From the NCBI GenBank assembly GCA_025353305.1, contig JANXQX010000212.1:1-44870 (forward strand): a stretch of DNA of 44,870 bases, read 5' to 3'. Shown here one piece after another: positions 7,819 through 15,618 of the stretch. A model generated the notes under the pieces. The model saw only the letters and a program-made list of their open reading frames with translations, searched no databases and was not told the origin of the DNA. Source of the DNA: Holophagaceae bacterium. Its GTDB lineage: Bacteria > Acidobacteriota > Holophagae > Holophagales > Holophagaceae. The first letter of the stretch is position 1; every line of letters begins with the position of its first letter. The translations under genes and the position numbers were made by a program.

Positions 7819-8910
7819 ATGCTTGAATTCGTTCCATTGGCGTTGATCGCCATCGTCCTCTTTTCCTGGGCAATCGACTATATCAACGGCTTCCACGATA
7901 CGGCCAACGCCATAGCCACCGTCGTGTCCACTGGCGTGATGCCCATCAAGTACGCCATCGTCATGGCGGCGACGCTCAATTTCACGGGCGCCCTCATGGG
8001 CACCTCCGTAGCCACCACCATCGCCAAGGGGCTCGCGGATAGTTCGCATATGGTGCCCGCCGTCATCATCGCGGCGCTATTGGCCGCCATTCTTTGGGAT
8101 CTGCTCACCTGGTGGTTCGGGATTCCCAGCAGCACCAGCCATACTCTGATGGGTGGCCTGACAGGAGCGGTCATCGCGCACGCTGGAGTCCATGCCCTCA
8201 AATGGGCCAAGCTGCGTGAGATCGGCGCATTCATCGTGATTTCGCCGCTTCTCGGATTCATAGTCGCGGCGATCCTCATCATCACCATCCTGTGGATCGT
8301 CCGGCGCATGCGCGTGCAAAAGGTGAACTTCGCCTTCCGCAAACTGCAGCTGCTCTCGGCGGGCGCCATGGCCTTCACCCATGGCCAGAACGACGCCCAA
8401 AAGGCCATGGGGGTCATCTGCCTTGGTCTCATCACCTATGGCTTCCTGCCCCCCGGCGCCGGCAATGTCCCAGTGCCCCTCTGGGTCAAGATCGGCTCGG
8501 CCATCATGATGGGCGCAGGCACCGCAGGCGGGGGAATGAAGATCATCAAGACCCTTGGCCACAAGATCGCCAAGCTTAAGCCCATCCATGGCTTCGCGGC
8601 CGAAACCGCCGCAGCCATCGTGTTGTTCACCACGGCGCATTTCGGCATCCCGGTGTCCACCACCCATTCCATCAGCGGGGCCATCATGGGCGTGGGCACC
8701 AGCATGAACGCCAGCGCTGTCCGGTGGGGCTTGGCAGGAAACATCTTCATGGCATGGATCCTGACGATCCCCGTGAGCGCTCTGCTGGCCATGGGTTTCT
8801 ACGAGGCCATCGTGTTCGCCGCGCCCAGTCTCAAAGTCAATCCCCACGTGACGCACGTAAAGGTGGTGGCGCCTTCCCAGATTCCGGCTCAGCCCATGCC
8901 TGGACGCTGA
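7819..8910 (+). CDS. pit: Inorganic phosphate transporter, PiT family
   Basis: The 363-residue membrane protein imports phosphate with cations at low affinity. The two inverted PiT halves are visible. The first has DYINGFHDTANAIATVVSTG near residues 15-34, and the second has MAFTHGQNDAQKAMGVI near 180-200. Each is followed by a conserved serine/threonine segment (IPSSTSHTLMGGLTGA and IPVSTTHSISGAIMGVG). About ten membrane segments can be drawn. It is co-transcribed with the DUF47 protein and lies 3 kb from the high-affinity Pst system, so both phosphate uptake routes are clustered. Confidence 0.95.
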   Translation: MLEFVPLALIAIVLFSWAIDYINGFHDTANAIATVVSTGVMPIKYAIVMAATLNFTGALMGTSVATTIAKGLADSSHMVPAVIIAALLAAILWDLLTWWFGIPSSTSHTLMGGLTGAVIAHAGVHALKWAKLREIGAFIVISPLLGFIVAAILIITILWIVRRMRVQKVNFAFRKLQLLSAGAMAFTHGQNDAQKAMGVICLGLITYGFLPPGAGNVPVPLWVKIGSAIMMGAGTAGGGMKIIKTLGHKIAKLKPIHGFAAETAAAIVLFTTAHFGIPVSTTHSISGAIMGVGTSMNASAVRWGLAGNIFMAWILTIPVSALLAMGFYEAIVFAAPSLKVNPHVTHVKVVAPSQIPAQPMPGR

Positions 8911-8920
8911 TTCAGCAACT

Positions 8921-9021
8921 GGGCGGGGGGCGGTAGGCTTTGGCCTGCGGGTGGCGTTTCAAGTCGAGAGCGGAACTCCTAGACTCTTGGCTCTCGACTC
9001 TTGACTCTCGACTCATCACCT
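8921..9021. repeat. Heptamer-periodic island E (pit-map gap)
   Basis: The gap starts with GC-rich units like those of islands C and D (GGGCGGT, AGGCTTT). From about 8976 it changes to a second unit, GACTCTT/GACTCTC, repeated every 7 bases. AGTCGAGAG at 8962-8970 pairs with CTCTCGACT at 8991-8999 and again at 9005-9013. Confidence 0.65.
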
Positions 9022-9100
9022 TAGAGATGCATGGCTCGGAGCCGACCTCTACGGCCCATCTTGCAGCCGATCAAGCTACACTGAGACTCAGGAGCCTTAC

Positions 9101-9895
9101 TTGCTTTACCGCGAACAGATCCGTTACAAGAGCCGGAAAGAGATCGAAAAACTCCGCACGGCGGGACGGCTTGCGGCCAATGCATTGCGGACGGCGGCCC
9201 GGGCGGCTAAACCAGGCGTGAGTCTGTTGGAGCTGGACAAGATCGCCGAAACCTTCATCCGCAAGCACGGTGCCGTGCCCAACTTCAAGGGCTACCACGG
9301 GTTCCCCGGAACGCTCTGCACCTCGGTGAACGACAAGGTGGTCCATGGCATCCCAACGAATTACATCCTCCAGGAAGGCGATGTCATCGCGATCGATTGC
9401 GGCTGCCGGATTGATGGCTTCAACGGCGACACCTGCCTGACCGTGGGCGTGGGCCAGATCTCCGAGCAAGCCAAGATGCTGATCCAGACGACCCAGCTGG
9501 CCATGTTCGTGGGCATTGAGCAGTGCAGGCCGGGTTTGCGGCTGGGCGACATGGCCACGGCGGTCCAGACGTTCGCCGAGGAACGTGGCTACAGCATCGT
9601 GCGCGAGTACATCGGCCATGGCATCGGCCGGGACCTGCACGAGGACCCCCAAGTGGTCTACGCCGACCAGCGTCCCGGCACGGGTTTCCGCATGGAACCC
9701 GGCATGACCATCACCATCGAACCCATCCTGAATACCGGATCGCAGAAGTGCATCGTCGAGGCCGATGGCTGGACCGTTCGCACCCAGGACGGCGGCCTGA
9801 GCGCCCAGTTCGAGCACGCCGTCGCCATCACGAAAGACGGCCCGGACATCCTCTCGATTCCCGACCCGGAATTCGAGCTGGAGGATGGGCTTTAA
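9101..9895 (+). CDS. map: Methionine aminopeptidase, type I
   Basis: The 264-residue enzyme removes the initiator methionine from new proteins. The metal-binding residues of the pita-bread fold are in place: Asp in IDCGCRIDGFNGDTC (two), His in GHGIGRDLHEDP, Glu in TIEPIL and Glu in SAQFEHAVAI. The substrate-facing motif NFKGYHGFPGTLCTSVND is also normal for type I. The start is TTG at 9101, supported by AGGAG six bases upstream and by the family's usual N-terminal length; no nearby ATG fits. It stands alone between repeat islands E and F. Confidence 0.95.
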   Translation: MLYREQIRYKSRKEIEKLRTAGRLAANALRTAARAAKPGVSLLELDKIAETFIRKHGAVPNFKGYHGFPGTLCTSVNDKVVHGIPTNYILQEGDVIAIDCGCRIDGFNGDTCLTVGVGQISEQAKMLIQTTQLAMFVGIEQCRPGLRLGDMATAVQTFAEERGYSIVREYIGHGIGRDLHEDPQVVYADQRPGTGFRMEPGMTITIEPILNTGSQKCIVEADGWTVRTQDGGLSAQFEHAVAITKDGPDILSIPDPEFELEDGL

Positions 9896-9897
9896 AC

Positions 9898-10064
9898 AGG
9901 CTGTGAGCTATGAGGGGTCGGCCACGGGCTCATCGAAAAGCAGTGGGCCTTCGACTTGGGTCCTGAGGTTCAATTTGGATGCGGCCAAAGGCCGCGCCTT
10001 ACATGGTGCGCCGAAGGCGCCGCTAGATTAGCTCATACCTCATATCTCAAAGCTCCTAGCCTCA
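9898..10064. repeat. Heptamer-periodic inverted-arm island F (map-ackA gap)
   Basis: The left arm (9898-9917) and right arm (10030-10064) show 7-base units such as AGGCTGT, and AGCTCAT and ACCTCAT. The centre carries two mini-hairpins, GCGGCC/GGCCGC (9980-9994) and GCGCC/GGCGC (about 10008-10020). These match the two in island B in order and in the flanking bases GATGCGGCC and GGCGCCGC. The right arm overlaps the ackA stop codon. Confidence 0.7.
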
Positions 10065-11228
10065 CTTCACCGTTTCCCTTGCGATCATCAGTTCCTCGTT
10101 GGTGGGCACCACGGCCACGGCGACTTTGGATGATGCGGTTGAAATGAGCCTCTCTCCAGTGCCCGCCACATTGGCTTCCTGATCGAGTTCCAGGCCCAGA
10201 TAGCTGAAGTGGCGGCAGACTTCAGCGCGCAACCGGGGGCTGTTGGTGCCGATGCCCGCGGTGAAGGTGATCGCGTCCACGCCATCCAGCACTGCGATAT
10301 AACTGCCTATGAATTTCCGCACATCGTAGGTGAGCAGGTCCCGCGCCAGCGTCGCCCGCACATTGCCTTCGTCCGCGGCGGACTCGATTTCCCTGAAATC
10401 ACTTGAGACGCCGCTGATGCCCAGGAGCCCGGACTTCTTGTTCAGCAAGTCCGTGATCGCGTGGTAATCAAGATGCTCCTTCTCGATGAGCAGATCCACG
10501 ATGCTGGGATCCAGCGTGCCGCAGCGGGTTCCCATGATGACGCCCTGCAAAGGCGTCATGCCCATGCTGGTATCCATGCTGTGGCCGTGGAGCACCGCGC
10601 AGACCGAGGTGCCGTTGCCGATATGGCACGTGACGAGCTTCAGGCTCCGGAGCGGCCTTGCCAGCAGGATGGCGGTGCGGGCCGCCACGAAGGCATGGCT
10701 GCTCCCGTGGAATCCATAGCGCCGGATGCCGTATTTCTGGCTCAGTTCGAACGGGATTCCGTAGATCCGGGCGTAGTCTGGAATGGTGTGGTGGAAGGCA
10801 GTATCAAATACAGCGATATGGGGAATATCGGGGAAGGTATGGCGTGCCACACGGATTCCCAGGGCGTTGGGGGGATTGTGCAGCGGCGCGTAAAGGGCGT
10901 AGGCCTCAATGTCGGCCAATACTTCATCGGTGATGAGCACACTCTCGCCATATTTCGGCCCGCCGTGCACCACCCGATGGCCCACGGCATTGATGTGCCG
11001 TCCATGGGGAACAATCCTCGCCACCACTTCTAGAACCGCGAGCAGCGCCGTTTCGTGGTCCGGCAAGGACAGTTCCCTGTTTTCGCTGTCCTCCCCGGCG
11101 CTCCACCGGAAGGACCCATCCACACCGATGCGCTCCGCCATGCCATCCAGCAGCGGTGATTCATCCGTCATATCAAAAAGGTTGAATTTCAGGGACGAAG
11201 AACCGGAATTCAAAACGAGGACGAGCAT
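10062..11228 (-). CDS. ackA: Acetate kinase
   Basis: The 388-residue enzyme interconverts acetyl phosphate and ADP with acetate and ATP, the substrate-level phosphorylation step of acetate production. All signatures are present: NSGSSSLKFNLFD at the N-terminus, HRVVHGG, VFDTAFH, YGFHGSSHAFV, CHIGNGTSV, MTPLQGVIMGTRCGTLDPSI, FTAGIG and the C-terminal TNEELMIA. Length is normal. GGAG lies before the ATG. It ends a minus-strand run of pta, purN and ackA with a 19-base gap from purN. Confidence 0.97.
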   Translation of the reverse strand: MLVLVLNSGSSSLKFNLFDMTDESPLLDGMAERIGVDGSFRWSAGEDSENRELSLPDHETALLAVLEVVARIVPHGRHINAVGHRVVHGGPKYGESVLITDEVLADIEAYALYAPLHNPPNALGIRVARHTFPDIPHIAVFDTAFHHTIPDYARIYGIPFELSQKYGIRRYGFHGSSHAFVAARTAILLARPLRSLKLVTCHIGNGTSVCAVLHGHSMDTSMGMTPLQGVIMGTRCGTLDPSIVDLLIEKEHLDYHAITDLLNKKSGLLGISGVSSDFREIESAADEGNVRATLARDLLTYDVRKFIGSYIAVLDGVDAITFTAGIGTNSPRLRAEVCRHFSYLGLELDQEANVAGTGERLISTASSKVAVAVVPTNEELMIARETVK

Positions 11229-11247
11229 GGATGCTCCGCGAGAGATG

Positions 11248-11847
11248 CTACCGGATTCGACTTAGGTATTCCGCCATGGCTCTGGGATAGAGTTCCATTT
11301 CGGTCGCGTAGACGCGCTGCTGCAGGGATTCCGGAGAGTCATCGGGCAGCACTGGCACACGGCTTTCGGCAAGCTTGCGACCATGATCAAACTCATTGTC
11401 CACCAGATGCACTGTGCAGCCTGATTCTTTTTCACCGGAGGCGAGCACGGCGCGATGGACGTGCATGCCATACATGCCTGGGCCGCCAAACCGCGGCAGC
11501 AGCCCTGGATGGATATTGAGAATCCGGCCTTCCCATTCGGCAGGTATGGCAAGCTTGCGCAGCCATCCGGCCAGGGCGATGAAATCGGCGCCCGCGGCCT
11601 CCGCAGCGCCCAGGCAGGCCCTGGAATAGGCTTCTTCGCTGGCCCCATCCCTGGGATCCAGAACGACCACCAGCAGCCCTTCTTTTCGTAGTTTCAGGAC
11701 TCCCGGCGCGGCCTCCTTCGAGGCGACCACAAGAATGGGCTCGGCAGGAATCCTACCTTCCCGGCAGGCCCGGACGAGGTTCAGCGCATTGCCGCCTCCC
11801 CCGGAAATGAAGAGCGCGAATTTTTTCTTGCCGAGCGGGCTGCTCAT
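11248..11847 (-). CDS. purN: Phosphoribosylglycinamide formyltransferase, PurN type
   Basis: The 199-residue protein resembles PurN, which formylates glycinamide ribonucleotide with 10-formyl-THF in purine synthesis. [15 protein letters not shown] forms the phosphate loop. Catalytic Asn and His are in [20 protein letters not shown], and the Asp is in the segment beginning [14 protein letters not shown]. The ATG at 11847 overlaps the pta stop by 4 bases. The match to the family is clear, but the setting between pta and ackA is unusual for PurN. A related formyltransferase with another substrate cannot be excluded. Confidence 0.88.
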   Translation of the reverse strand: MSSPLGKKKFALFISGGGGNALNLVRACREGRIPAEPILVVASKEAAPGVLKLRKEGLLVVVLDPRDGASEEAYSRACLGAAEAAGADFIALAGWLRKLAIPAEWEGRILNIHPGLLPRFGGPGMYGMHVHRAVLASGEKESGCTVHLVDNEFDHGRKLAESRVPVLPDDSPESLQQRVYATEMELYPRAMAEYLSRIR

Positions 11848-12866
11848 GGCGCGCTTTGCAGGATCGTCATCGTCACCACGTCCACAATGTCGGTTTCGGT
11901 GCAGCCACGGCTCAAATCGTTGCCGGGTTTCGACAAACCCTGCAGCAGCGGTCCCAGGGCTGCGGCGCCACCCAGCCGCTCGGCCGTCTTGTAGGCGATG
12001 TTCCCGGCGTCGAGATCGGGAAAGACTAGCACATTGGCCCGGCCCGCAACCTCTGAACCCGGAGCTTTGCTCGCACCGATTTTCGGAATGATCGCCGCAT
12101 CCATCTGCAATTCCCCGTCCGCGCAAATTCCTGGAACCCGGGCCTTCAGCAGTTCAAGCGCCGCGCGCACTTTCTCGACCCTGGGATGCTCGGCGCTGCC
12201 TTTCGTCGAGAAGCTCAGGAATGCCACGCGGGGTTCCACACCGAGAATCCGGCGCGCGCTTGAAGCCGCCGCCTGGGCGATATCGGCCAGTTGCTCCACC
12301 GATGGATCGGGCACCACTGCGCAATCGCTGAAGATGAGCCCGCCGCGTTCGCCGAATTGTTCATCCGGATGGATCATCAAAAAACAACTTGAGACAGTCT
12401 GTATTCCGGGCGCGGGGCCAAGGGTCTGCAGGCAGGCCCGGACGGTCTCCGCCGTGGTGTTCAAGGCCCCCGCCACGAAGCCATCAGCCAAGCCTTGCCG
12501 CACCATCATGCCACCGAACCAAAGGGGCTCCCGCAACGCCTCCATCGCCAACTGCTCGGTGATGCCTTTGTGTCGGCGCAATTCCCAGAAGGCGCCCGCC
12601 AGCTCACCTGTGAGTTCATCGCTGCCGGGATCGAGAATGGAGATGCCGTTGAGATCCAGATCCATCGCCTGCGCGCGTTTGGAAATCCCAGCCGGCGAAC
12701 CCAGCAGGGTGACCTTGCAGAGGTTCATGGAGTTCAGCGTGGACGCGGCTTTCAATGTCCTGTCGTCGCGGCCCTCCGGCAACACGATATGGCGCTTCAG
12801 CGATCGGGCCCACTCGCGAAACAAGGACATCCAGCTTTGGTGATTGGCATTCAACATCGCCATCAC
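11844..12866 (-). CDS. pta: Phosphate acetyltransferase
   Basis: The 340-residue enzyme moves acetyl groups between CoA and phosphate and partners AckA. It is the short PTA form without an N-terminal DRTGG region. Typical segments are [71 protein letters not shown] and [20 protein letters not shown]. The first of several possible ATGs overlaps the upstream gene's stop by 4 bases (ATGA), so I kept it. Pta and PurN overlap by 4 bases, then AckA follows, so Pta and AckA are made together. Confidence 0.95.
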   Translation of the reverse strand: MMAMLNANHQSWMSLFREWARSLKRHIVLPEGRDDRTLKAASTLNSMNLCKVTLLGSPAGISKRAQAMDLDLNGISILDPGSDELTGELAGAFWELRRHKGITEQLAMEALREPLWFGGMMVRQGLADGFVAGALNTTAETVRACLQTLGPAPGIQTVSSCFLMIHPDEQFGERGGLIFSDCAVVPDPSVEQLADIAQAAASSARRILGVEPRVAFLSFSTKGSAEHPRVEKVRAALELLKARVPGICADGELQMDAAIIPKIGASKAPGSEVAGRANVLVFPDLDAGNIAYKTAERLGGAAALGPLLQGLSKPGNDLSRGCTETDIVDVVTMTILQSAP

Positions 12867-13210
12867 CGGTTCTTCCGCCTTGGCAGCTCAAGGTCCGCCA
12901 GGAATTCCATGGGGTCCAGACCCGTCCGCACCTTGAACACTTCGCCCAGGCCCGGTACGCCAGAGCTGGCCTCGTCCAGGTACATCTGCTCGATGCGGTG
13001 CATGGGAAAGAACCGCGTGTCCAGGGCCACCTGGTCCGCATGTCCCTGGTTCACCAAAGTCAGGACATCTTCCCAGGGTGCGATGTCGATGCCGCGGACC
13101 GCGATTCCCGCGGTCTCAAGGCCAAGGATACGGCCCCAAATTTTCTGTCGCGGAGTGGTCACGACCACCACTACAAGTTGCCCGCGTTGGAAGGGGAATG
13201 AGAGTGGCAT
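12863..13210 (-). CDS. Conserved-looking hypothetical protein, 115 residues
   Basis: I do not recognise this protein. It is a small soluble protein without membrane segments. It opens with the beta-rich stretch [20 protein letters not shown], then [19 protein letters not shown], which suggests a small beta-barrel such as an Sm-like or ribosomal-type fold. A mixed charged tail follows. It overlaps pta by 4 bases, so it is translated with the acetate genes. A regulator of, or RNA-binding companion to, that operon is possible but only a guess. No conserved cysteine or histidine clusters are seen. Confidence 0.75.
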   Translation of the reverse strand: MPLSFPFQRGQLVVVVVTTPRQKIWGRILGLETAGIAVRGIDIAPWEDVLTLVNQGHADQVALDTRFFPMHRIEQMYLDEASSGVPGLGEVFKVRTGLDPMEFLADLELPRRKNR

Positions 13211-13242
13211 GGGAACCTCTGAACCTCGTTGATCTAGCTACC

Positions 13243-13920
13243 TTAAAAGAGCCAGGGGAGCCAAGTCAGGCCTTCGGATGGCCGTCCCGCTTCCGCAGCC
13301 TGCCACTGGGCGGCATCTTGCAGAATCCACTGGGGCCCCCACCACGCCACCTTCTCCAATGTGACTTGTTTGTGAACCTCCTGCCCAGGCGTGCTGCTTG
13401 CCAGGCCCTTGGGAAGACGCAGATTGATCAACTGCCGCTTCGAAAAAAGATCTCTCGCGGCTTCGTCGAAGTCCCATCGCACGCGGTAATCCACCTGGCA
13501 CATCACAGGACCGTTGTAGTCCCTTGCCGGTGTGACATCGAGCACATCCACAAAAACCAGCTGGCCGGCGGGGATCTTTAGCGTACGGCCCTCCACATGG
13601 CCAATCCGGAGGGCCTCAGGACCCCAGTTCTTGCCGTCCCAGAATTTCATGAGCTGCAATTGCGCGGAAGCGTTGGAGCCAGCTTCAGGAGCCGGGATCG
13701 ATGCCTCCACAAGGCGCGGATATCCAAGGCTGGATTTCAACAGGATTTTCGCATGGACTTTAAAAATCGCAGGGGCCGCATTGTCTTTGCCGGCGGCGCT
13801 TCCCGCAATGCGAGGGCCATAAACCCATATCAACTTCCAGCACGGAAGAATCGCGATCAATAGTCCCCATTTAAGGAGCCGCTTGGGCCAGGGATTCATC
13901 CATGCGTCTGCGCGTGCCAT
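13243..13920 (-). CDS. Membrane-anchored hypothetical protein, 225 residues
   Basis: I do not recognise this protein. One N-terminal hydrophobic segment (about residues 17-34, KWGLLIAILPCWKLIWVYG) follows basic residues, so it is probably an inner-membrane anchor. The remainder is a periplasmic beta-rich domain with many Trp and Pro residues. The ATG at 13920 lacks a clear ribosome site; an in-frame ATG at 13899 would still keep the anchor. It ends 32 bases before the 115-residue gene and may head the pta-purN-ackA transcript. Confidence 0.7.
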   Translation of the reverse strand: MARADAWMNPWPKRLLKWGLLIAILPCWKLIWVYGPRIAGSAAGKDNAAPAIFKVHAKILLKSSLGYPRLVEASIPAPEAGSNASAQLQLMKFWDGKNWGPEALRIGHVEGRTLKIPAGQLVFVDVLDVTPARDYNGPVMCQVDYRVRWDFDEAARDLFSKRQLINLRLPKGLASSTPGQEVHKQVTLEKVAWWGPQWILQDAAQWQAAEAGRPSEGLTWLPWLF

Positions 13921-14098
13921 GGAACCATGATGACCGGGGGCGGGAGTCGGGAACCGTTTGAAATGCTTTTCACCCAGAATCCTGGTTCTTGCTCACCTGG
14001 AAAGGTATGTCGGGGAAGCCGCCCCCTACTCACCCCATTCCATCGCCGGAACCCGCCTGGCGCAATACCTTTGAACACACTTGCTATGCTGATCCTCC

Positions 14099-15529
14099 GT
14101 GCAGGATTCTCAGGCTTCGACCCGTTCCCAGATCGCCATCGCAGGCACCAGCAGCTTCGTCGGCGCCGCGGTGTGCAGGGCCTTGGCAGCCCGTTTCAAG
14201 GTGGCGGCCCTCACGCGCTCCATGGCGCGGGCCATGCCGGGTGGCGAGGACGTAGAAGTGCGGCCCTGCGACCACTTCTCACGCAAGGAGTTGCTGGCGG
14301 CCCTCCAGGGCGTGGACCACGCCGTCTACCTTGTGCACAACCGTGACCCCTCTGCGCGCCTGGATCAGGCCCAGTCCAGGGATATGGACCTGATCGTGGC
14401 CGACAACTTCGCCTGGGCGGCGGCGCGCGCTGGCGTGAAGCAGATCCTCTGCCGGGCGCCCCTGGTGGCCGCTGTGGATCGCCCTGCGATCCACAGCGCT
14501 TGGGAAATGGAGGAAGTCCTCGCCTCGCGCGGCGTTCCGCTCACTGTGCTTCGCACGGGCCTTGTGGTCGGGCCTGGCGGCGAGCTGTCGAGGCTCCTCG
14601 CGAAAATGGTGCGGCGTTTGCCAGTGATCCCGCTGCCCGGTTTCGCTGAGGCGGAACTTCGTCCGATCACCATGGAGGCCTTTCTCACGGCAGTCCAGCA
14701 CTGCATCGGCAACCCGGAAAGCTTCGGCCGGGAGTTCGACGTCTTCGGACCCGAACCCGTCACACTCCGCTGGATGCTCGAGGAGACCGCGACCCTCCTA
14801 GGACGGAAAGTGCGCATCGTCTCCTGGCCTGGCATGCCGGAAGAACTGTTCGCGGCTTTGCTGCGCGCGCAGCATCCTGGCATTCATCCTGAATTCCTGG
14901 CCTACCTGCTGTACATGTTCTCTGCGGGCATTAAGGGAGAAGAAAACCAGGTGCAGCGGAAAATCACCGATGAATGGGTACCCTTCCGCGGAACTTTGGA
15001 AGCCGCTGTGAGGTCGCAACTCGAAAGCGCGGGGGAACGCCCTCCGCAGCGGGCAAAGGATGACGAAGCCATCCGCCAGACTGGCCGCGTGCGGTCGATC
15101 CAACGCCTGCGCCTGCCTCCGCGGCGCAACGCAGAATGGGTTGCGGAGCGCTATTTCCTCTGGCTGGGCTCGGTGATGCGGCTTTTCATCCGTACGGAGC
15201 GGGACGCGGACCTATCCTGGACCGTGCGACAGCGGCCCGGAGGATTCACCTTGCTGCGGCTCGAATTCAAGCCCACCCACAGCACGGCGGACCGGCGCAT
15301 GTACTTCATCACCGGCGGCGCCCTCGCCGGTGTCCTGGGGGGCCGGACCGCACGCCTGGAGTTCCGCGACCTCTTGGACGGGCGCTATTCCATGGTGGCC
15401 ATCCACGACTTCAATCCCGCCCTGCCCTGGTTCTTCTACCGCTTTACGCAAGCCGTCATCCACGGCCTCGTCATGAAGGGCTTTCAAGGCCACATGGAGC
15501 AACTCGCCGAAGGTGGTCCGTTGTTGTGA
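14099..15529 (+). CDS. NAD(P)-binding SDR-like protein with extra C-terminal domain
   Basis: The 476-residue protein starts with a Rossmann fold of the atypical short-chain dehydrogenase / YbjT type: IAIAGTSSFVGAAVCRAL binds the dinucleotide. A TVLRTGLVVGPGG segment near residue 155 is typical of NmrA/epimerase relatives, and a substrate domain follows to about residue 310. A further ~140-residue domain (from about RSIQRLRLPP to the end) resembles no family I can name with confidence; it has a STADRRMYFITGG segment and ends in amphipathic helices. The start is GTG at 14099 with no ribosome site; a TATGCT nine bases upstream would fit a leaderless transcript. No operon partner is seen. Confidence 0.8.
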   Translation: MQDSQASTRSQIAIAGTSSFVGAAVCRALAARFKVAALTRSMARAMPGGEDVEVRPCDHFSRKELLAALQGVDHAVYLVHNRDPSARLDQAQSRDMDLIVADNFAWAAARAGVKQILCRAPLVAAVDRPAIHSAWEMEEVLASRGVPLTVLRTGLVVGPGGELSRLLAKMVRRLPVIPLPGFAEAELRPITMEAFLTAVQHCIGNPESFGREFDVFGPEPVTLRWMLEETATLLGRKVRIVSWPGMPEELFAALLRAQHPGIHPEFLAYLLYMFSAGIKGEENQVQRKITDEWVPFRGTLEAAVRSQLESAGERPPQRAKDDEAIRQTGRVRSIQRLRLPPRRNAEWVAERYFLWLGSVMRLFIRTERDADLSWTVRQRPGGFTLLRLEFKPTHSTADRRMYFITGGALAGVLGGRTARLEFRDLLDGRYSMVAIHDFNPALPWFFYRFTQAVIHGLVMKGFQGHMEQLAEGGPLL

Positions 15530-15618
15530 GGTCAGTACATGAGACCACAGCAAGGCAGTGCACCCATCAAAATGGGGCTCTTGATTCCCTGAAAACATAT
15601 CCACGCCACACGGACCAT

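Noticed and set aside
8077..8856. Long minus-strand frame opposite pit
   Set aside because: His/Asp/Gly-rich composition and no motif; the plus strand encodes a full PiT transporter.
15530..15618. Convergent gap between the NAD(P)-binding protein and aldehyde dehydrogenase genes
   Set aside because: No convincing terminator stem or ORF is seen.
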